Below are positions 59,029 through 64,000 of a DNA stretch of 64,000 nt, piece by piece. The notes beneath the pieces are model-generated. The model searched no databases. It was not told the DNA's origin and was given only the letters and a program-made list of their open reading frames with translations. Each line of letters opens with the position of its first letter. The stretch's first letter is position 1. The translations under genes and the position numbers were made by a program. The stretch covers positions 202,839-266,838 of the forward strand of contig NZ_LMIK01000005.1 in NCBI RefSeq assembly GCF_001428685.1, written 5' to 3'. Origin of the DNA: Lysobacter sp. Root76. Lineage in GTDB: Bacteria > Pseudomonadota > Gammaproteobacteria > Xanthomonadales > Xanthomonadaceae.

Positions 59029-61372
59029 AGCCATGTTCGCCGGCCTGCTCTTGGCATCGCCAACGGGCCATGCGGCGGAACTGCCGCCGTTGATCCTGGC
59101 CCGTGCCGACGGGATCGGCACCGCACCCGCTCCGCTGCAGCTCTACCTCGAAGTCAGCCTCAACCAGACCGCCTACGGCACGTCGCAACCGTTCGAGCTG
59201 CGCGACGGCCATTTGTTCGCTAGCGTCGCGACCCTGCGCCAGATCGGCTTCGTCCTGGAGGGTCGCGACGACGGCGAATCGCTGGCGCCCGACAGCCTGG
59301 CCGGCGTCAGCGTGCGCTACGACGCTTCGTTGCAACGCGTAGCGATCGACGCGCCGCTGTCGCTGCTGTCCCTGGCGACCACGCGCCTGAATGCGCCGGG
59401 CACCGATATTCCCAGCGCGACCGCATCGCCTGGCGTGCTGCTCAACTACGACTTCTACGCCAGCCGCGACGACCACAGCGACAGCATCAGCGCCTTCGCC
59501 GAACTGCGCGCTTTCGGTCTCGGCGCCGGCGTCTTCAGCCAGACCGCGGTGACGCGCAGCCATCGCAGCGAAGGCGAGCCGCGGCGGACCGAATCGGTGC
59601 GCCTGGACAGCAGCTGGCGCTGGTCCGCGCCGGCCTCGATGTTCAGCATCACCGTCGGCGACGTGATCAGCGGCCAGCTCGACTGGACCCGGCCCCTGCG
59701 CCTGGGCGGCGTGCGCATCGGCCGCGACTTCGGTCTGCAGCCGTACCGCATCACCACGCCGCTGCCGACCTTCCTCGGCGAAGTCGCGGTGCCGTCGGCG
59801 GTGGATCTGTACGTCAACGGCATCCGCCAATACAGCGGCGAACTGCCGCCCGGGCCGTTCCAGCTCGCGACCATCCCCGGCATCACCGGCGCCGGCAATG
59901 CGCAGTTGGTCGTCACCGACGCCTTCGGCCGCACCCGGCAACTGGATTTTCCGTTCTATGCCGCGCGACAGCTGCTCGCCAAGGGCTTGTCGGATTGGTC
60001 GCTGAGCCTGGGCATGGCGCGCGAAGACTACGCCTTGCGTTCGTTCTCCTACGGCAGCGAACTGCTCGGCAGCGCCGACCTGCGCTACGGCATCAGCGAC
60101 GAGTTCACCTTCGAGGCGCATGCCGAAGGCGGCGACGGCGTGGTCAACGGCGGGCTCGGCGCGGTCTGGTTGCTCGGACGTGCCGGCGTGTTCAGCGCGT
60201 CGCTCGCGCACGGCCAGGACCGCAGCGACTCCGGCTGGCTGTATGCCGCCGCCTACAACTGGAGCAACGGCCGCTTCAACCTCGCCGCCGACACCCAGCG
60301 CACGCGCGGCGAATACCGCGACGTCGCTTCGCGCTACGGCCTCGGCCCGGCGCGGGTCAGCGAACGCGCGGTGGCGAGCTGGAGCGACACCCGCCTGGGC
60401 AGTCTGGGCCTGAGCTACGTGCGCCTGATCTATCGCAACGAAACGCCGGCGCGCTACGGCAGCGCGACCTGGACCCGCAACTTCAAGAGCGGCGCGGCGC
60501 TGAGCCTGTCGTACAACCAGAACCTGGATCGCTCCGAAGACAGCAACGTCTACCTCGGCTTCTCGATGAACCTGGACTACGGCCGCGAAGATCGCCGCCT
60601 GCAACTCAGCGCCTCGCTGCAACGCAACCGCGATCGCGACCAGGCGGTGCTCGACCTGAGCCGGCCGGTGCCCGGCGACGGCGGTTTCGGCTGGCGCCTG
60701 CAGGCGCGCGGCGGCGACGGCGAAGAAGGCGGCCTGGCCGAAGCCGGCTGGCTGACTTCGTACGGACGCTACAGCCTCGGCCTCGCCCGCCAAGGCGACA
60801 ACGATTACGGCTATGCCAGCGCCAGCGGCTCGCTGGTCTGGATGGGCGGCCACGCCTTCGCTGCGCGCAACGTCAGCGATGCGTTCGCGGTGGTCTCGAC
60901 CGGCCGGGCCGACGTGCCGGTGCTGCTCGAGAATCGCTTGATAGGCCGCACCGATCGCGACGGCATGCTGCTGGTGACGCCGCTCAACGCCTGGCAGCGC
61001 AATCGCATTGGCATCGATCCGATGGAACTGCCTGCCGATCTGCGGCTCGACCGGGTCGAAGTCCAGGCCACGCCGCGGGACCGCTCCGGCACCCTGGTGC
61101 GCTTCGGCATCGAGCAGGTCCGCGCCGCGGTGCTGGTGCTGCACGACATGCGCGGCCAGGCGCTGCCGGTCGGCAGTCGCGTGCATCTGGATTCCGGCGC
61201 GACCGCGGTCGTCGGCTACGACGGCGAAACCTACCTGGACACCTTGCAGGAGCTCAACACGGTGCGCGTCGACACCGCCGACGGCTCCTGCAGCGTGCGT
61301 TTCGCGTACCCGGCCGGTGGCGGCGTACCGCGCATCGGGCCGCTGATCTGCCAGACCGAGGTGATGCCATGA
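58979..61372 (+). CDS. Fimbrial outer membrane usher (Csu type)
   Basis: 797 residues. After a signal peptide comes the N-terminal chaperone-binding domain, then the 24-strand translocation barrel with plug domain, and two C-terminal domains. Hallmarks are FELRDGHLFASVATLRQIGFVLEG (N-domain), the plug YVNGIRQYSGELPPGPFQLATIPG and the C-terminal TLQELNTVRVDTADGSCSVRFAYP. The ATG at 58979 overlaps the chaperone by 50 bases; the in-frame ATG at 59033 would give a shorter signal and cannot be ruled out. Its stop overlaps the next gene (ATGA). TamA/TamB at 25-31 kb could assist its insertion. Confidence 0.9.
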   Translation: MANRPSGHWRWTRRLAEAMFAGLLLASPTGHAAELPPLILARADGIGTAPAPLQLYLEVSLNQTAYGTSQPFELRDGHLFASVATLRQIGFVLEGRDDGESLAPDSLAGVSVRYDASLQRVAIDAPLSLLSLATTRLNAPGTDIPSATASPGVLLNYDFYASRDDHSDSISAFAELRAFGLGAGVFSQTAVTRSHRSEGEPRRTESVRLDSSWRWSAPASMFSITVGDVISGQLDWTRPLRLGGVRIGRDFGLQPYRITTPLPTFLGEVAVPSAVDLYVNGIRQYSGELPPGPFQLATIPGITGAGNAQLVVTDAFGRTRQLDFPFYAARQLLAKGLSDWSLSLGMAREDYALRSFSYGSELLGSADLRYGISDEFTFEAHAEGGDGVVNGGLGAVWLLGRAGVFSASLAHGQDRSDSGWLYAAAYNWSNGRFNLAADTQRTRGEYRDVASRYGLGPARVSERAVASWSDTRLGSLGLSYVRLIYRNETPARYGSATWTRNFKSGAALSLSYNQNLDRSEDSNVYLGFSMNLDYGREDRRLQLSASLQRNRDRDQAVLDLSRPVPGDGGFGWRLQARGGDGEEGGLAEAGWLTSYGRYSLGLARQGDNDYGYASASGSLVWMGGHAFAARNVSDAFAVVSTGRADVPVLLENRLIGRTDRDGMLLVTPLNAWQRNRIGIDPMELPADLRLDRVEVQATPRDRSGTLVRFGIEQVRAAVLVLHDMRGQALPVGSRVHLDSGATAVVGYDGETYLDTLQELNTVRVDTADGSCSVRFAYPAGGGVPRIGPLICQTEVMP

Positions 61373-62382
61373 ATCGTCTGCTCGCCGCCGCGCTGTGCAT
61401 GACGCTGATGTTCTGGCTGCCCGCACGTCCCGCATCCGCGACGACCACCTGCACGGGCACCATGACCACGCTGAACTTTCCGGCGACGAGCGGCTCGATC
61501 AGCGACGCCACCGCGACGTTGAGCATTACCTGTTCGACCTTCGGCCTGTCCCTGCTCGCCAATGCCAAGGTCAACATGTGCGTGAGCATCTTCAGCGGCA
61601 CCGACGGCGGCGGCACCCTCAACCCGCGCCGCCTCGTCAACACCTTCAACGATCCGATGAACATGCAGCTCTACACCGACGCCGCCCGCAGCGCGATCTG
61701 GGGCGCGCGCGGCAATGCCACGGTGCCCAATCCATTGCTGCTGCAATTCAGTTATGACGTGCCCGTGCTCGGCGGCAACCAGACCATCGACACCACTCTG
61801 TACGGCCGCATTCCGACCCAGACGGGGCTCAACGCCGGCACCTACGTCAACCGCTTCACCGCCGGGGCCGATACCCTGATCGAGTTCCGCTATGCCGAAC
61901 AGTTGCTCGGCACCCCACCGATGCCGGCCTCGTGCATCTCCGGAGGAAGCGGCGGCACTTCGAGCCAATTCCCCTTCACCGTCAACGGCTCGGTGCCGGA
62001 CAGCTGCACGCTCACGCCCAAGCCGGTGCCCAACCTGGCCTTCGGCAATGTGCCGGGGCCGATCACCTCCAACGTCGACCAGACCACGTCGATCGGCCTG
62101 GTCTGCAGCGGCCGCACCGCCTGGCAGATCGGCCTCGACAACGGCCTCTACGCCAGCGGCACGACCCGGCGCATGCGCAACGGCGCCGGCCAGTTCGTCG
62201 TCTACGAGTTGTATCGCAACAGCCCGCGCAGCCTGCGCTGGGGCAATACCCTCGGCACCGATACCTTGGCCGGCACCGGCACAGGGGCGGCAGAGTCGCT
62301 GCCCGTGTACGGCCGGGTCGGCGCACAAGCGCCGGCCATCGGCAGCTACAGCGACACCATCACGGTGACGGTGACTTACTGA
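61369..62382 (+). CDS. Two-domain fimbrial tip protein (CsuE-like)
   Basis: 337 residues: signal peptide about 1-25, then two SCPU domains. The first (about 27-185) has TTTCTGTMTTLNFPATSG; the second (about 200-337) opens CTLTPKPVPNLAFGNVPG and ends ITVTVTY with the subunit strand. Two-domain SCPU proteins in this position act as Csu-type fimbrial tip adhesins. The ATG overlaps the usher stop. Substantial Gly/Asn/Ser/Thr content suits an adhesin. Confidence 0.88.
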   Translation: MNRLLAAALCMTLMFWLPARPASATTTCTGTMTTLNFPATSGSISDATATLSITCSTFGLSLLANAKVNMCVSIFSGTDGGGTLNPRRLVNTFNDPMNMQLYTDAARSAIWGARGNATVPNPLLLQFSYDVPVLGGNQTIDTTLYGRIPTQTGLNAGTYVNRFTAGADTLIEFRYAEQLLGTPPMPASCISGGSGGTSSQFPFTVNGSVPDSCTLTPKPVPNLAFGNVPGPITSNVDQTTSIGLVCSGRTAWQIGLDNGLYASGTTRRMRNGAGQFVVYELYRNSPRSLRWGNTLGTDTLAGTGTGAAESLPVYGRVGAQAPAIGSYSDTITVTVTY

Positions 62383-62598
62383 TCGCCGGCCCGGGCGACA
62401 CGGATGTCCAGCGCAGTGGAGAAGAGGAGGCGCCAGGCCTCGCTCGTACCGGCGTGCGCCGGAAGATTGCGGGTTGCGGCAAGGCGCCGGGTTCGGCGCC
62501 AGCCTGAGGTCGCGTCAAGCGCATGAGATGCTGGGTTGAAGCATCCGAGGAATCGACTTCGATTACATACTGCGATGCGCACGCAAGGCGCGCCCGGT

Positions 62599-63534
62599 TC
62601 AGGGCGCGACGTTCAGCGCTTCACGCTTGCTGGCCCGGCGCGCCTCGCGCGGCTGGTCCCAGGCATTGTTGAACAGCGCCGGCTCCCACGAACCGTAGGT
62701 CGGGTTGGGCAGCATCCACCAGCGCTCGCCGAACCAGTCGTGGTACTGCTTGAGCAGATCGTCGCGGCCGGCCGGGGTATTGGCCACCACCTGGACGAAG
62801 TCGCCGAGCTGGTCGCCGAACTGCATCAGCACCCGGTACTTCTGCCCGGCCAGCTTGCGCCGGCAATTCTTCTCGCTGCCGTTCTGCTCGCAGCCCTCGA
62901 CGAAGGTGCCCAGACCGAGGAACACGCTGTCGTCCTTCACCGGCATGCCAGCCGCGCGCAGATTGGCCAGGGTCGCGGCCTGCAGGTGTTCGGCGCGGTT
63001 GGACAGGTACAGGACGGTCACGCCCTTGGCGGTCGCGGCCTTGGCGAAATCGACCACGCCCGGCAGCGGCTTGGCCTTCTTCTCGGCGACCCAGGCGTCC
63101 CAGGTAACGTCGTCGTACTCCTTGCCGTCGCGCACCAGGCGCGCCTGGTAGGGCGAGTTGTCGAGCACGGTCTCGTCCACGTCCATGACCACCGCCGGCG
63201 GCAGGCCGGTGGCCGCGTTGCCGCGTTCATCGGTCACCAGCGCATCCCAGTTCTTCTGCTTGAGCGCGGTATCGAGCTTGTCGGCGGCGGCGCGGTAGAC
63301 GGTCTCGGTCGCGGCACGGTACTCGGCCGAAGTCTGGACCCAGAGCACGGCATTGAGGTTGTCGTCGCCGCCGGGCGCGGCGCTCGCCGCCGGAGTCGCG
63401 GCGGGGGCAGCCGGTGCGGTGGCCGCAGGCGTTGCCGGCTCGGCCGGTTTGGCGGCAGGCGCTTCGCTGCGCTTGCAGGCGCCCAGCGCGAGCGCGCAGG
63501 CGAGGACGGACAGGGTAAGGGCGCGGGTGTGCAT
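62599..63534 (-). CDS. Class C-type HAD acid phosphatase lipoprotein
   Basis: 311 residues. Lipoprotein signal with lipobox LGAC (Cys 20), then a Pro/Ala linker (22-60) and the 5'-nucleotidase/acid phosphatase e(P4)-like fold. The HAD motif DVDETVLDN at 118-126 gives the nucleophile D118 and general acid D120; motif 2 includes VLYLSNRAEH and the later conserved region includes FGDQLGDF. It likely releases phosphate from nucleotides in the periplasm or at the outer membrane. Ends about 215 bases after the fimbrial operon; a decayed copy of its 3' end lies left of that operon. Confidence 0.87.
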   Translation of the reverse strand: MHTRALTLSVLACALALGACKRSEAPAAKPAEPATPAATAPAAPAATPAASAAPGGDDNLNAVLWVQTSAEYRAATETVYRAAADKLDTALKQKNWDALVTDERGNAATGLPPAVVMDVDETVLDNSPYQARLVRDGKEYDDVTWDAWVAEKKAKPLPGVVDFAKAATAKGVTVLYLSNRAEHLQAATLANLRAAGMPVKDDSVFLGLGTFVEGCEQNGSEKNCRRKLAGQKYRVLMQFGDQLGDFVQVVANTPAGRDDLLKQYHDWFGERWWMLPNPTYGSWEPALFNNAWDQPREARRASKREALNVAP

Positions 63535-64000
63535 GCGCGATCCGGAGCTTGGGAAGGGCTGAAGTGTAGCCGAGGTGTGTGGCAGGGTTGGCGGGTGCCG
63601 CCCGAGTTCGCTTCTGCCTTCCGCAGGAGCGGCATTCCCCAGGGATTTCCTTCGGTCATAAGCCGCGATCGTCGGCCCCTCAGCCGGAGCTGCGCCGCTC
63701 TCGCTTTAGGGTAGGAGCGGCGTAAGCCGCGACCGCGACCTTCGTCTTCCGGCGGCGGTTCCGCTACGGCTCTGCCTTCTGCTTCATGTGGGAGCGGCGT
63801 GAGCCGCGATCGCGAACCCCAGCTACTTTGTCGGTTTCGTTCTTAAGCAACAGCTTCCGCCCGCTGCGCGAGCGGGTCACTTTCTCTTGCTACTCGCCTT
63901 TGGGTAGGAGCGGCGTGAGCCGCGACCGCGACCTTCGGCTACCGCGCTGGCTTCGATTCGGATTGGCTTCGCTTTCTGTGGGAGCGGCGTAAGCCGCGAT
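63535..64000 (+). repeat. Cluster of four REP elements in the same orientation
   Basis: GTRG-headed elements at 63711-63733, 63788-63810, 63904-63926 and 63978-64000, all plus strand, with stems GCGGC/GCCGC and GTAA or GTGA loops. A partial copy lies near 63656. No gene is seen in this 466-base stretch. The window ends in the last element, so the cluster may continue. Confidence 0.85.

Noticed and set aside
58976..61435. 819-codon minus frame opposite the usher
   Set aside because: Antisense shadow; the plus strand carries unmistakable usher motifs.

Overview
The window looks like chromosomal DNA from a high-GC gammaproteobacterium of the Xanthomonadaceae/Lysobacteraceae, most likely Lysobacter or a close relative. 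This is inferred from the roughly 70% GC coding style, the protein families (split GlyQ/GlyS, TamA/TamB, TatABC, RdgC, TtcA, PlsB) and many short GTRG-type REP palindromes. No database search was possible. There are no rRNA genes, transposase genes, prophage or CRISPR arrays, and I recognised no tRNA gene. Most genes are housekeeping, packed in short operons with ATGA or GTGA overlaps.

Left part (1-20 kb): the 3' part of ubiA; a secreted Calx-beta/DUF11 protein; a tandem array of a 232-bp unit containing REP pairs; an AtoE-type fatty acid transporter; a SecD-head lipoprotein; comF divergent from a biotin operon (bioB-bioF-ACT gene-bioH-bioC-EmrE-type transporter); an ArnT-like glycosyltransferase; an NTF2-like protein; a two-gene ACT-V4R plus MHYT operon; a threonine/serine dehydratase; an EamA transporter and a Tyr/Gly-rich lipoprotein.

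Middle (20-46 kb): a candidate sigma54-dependent small RNA just upstream of and antisense to mnmG; mnmG; a sialidase-fold lipoprotein; a GNAT, a small membrane protein and a VOC protein; tamA-tamB; glyQ-glyS, with a striking low-GC mosaic patch inside glyS; an orphan GspE-type ATPase coupled to a glutamine amidotransferase; a polytopic membrane protein; an MFS exporter behind a palindromic site; tatABC; a SYLF protein; hemH plus an alpha/beta hydrolase; and a YgjP-type metallopeptidase.

Right part (46-64 kb): rdgC, ttcA, small proteins, a cassette of three membrane-anchored proteins of unknown function converging on a polytopic membrane protein, plsB, a lipoprotein, and a four-gene Csu-type (archaic chaperone-usher) fimbrial operon. 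That operon sits between an intact class C-type acid phosphatase gene (right) and a decayed fragment of the same gene in the same orientation (left), which suggests the fimbrial locus arrived or was rearranged by duplication. The window ends in a run of same-strand REP elements.

The observations most worth following are the sigma54/terminator-bounded sRNA, the glyS mosaic, the acid phosphatase duplication flanking the fimbriae, the ACT-V4R/MHYT pair and the 232-bp REP array.
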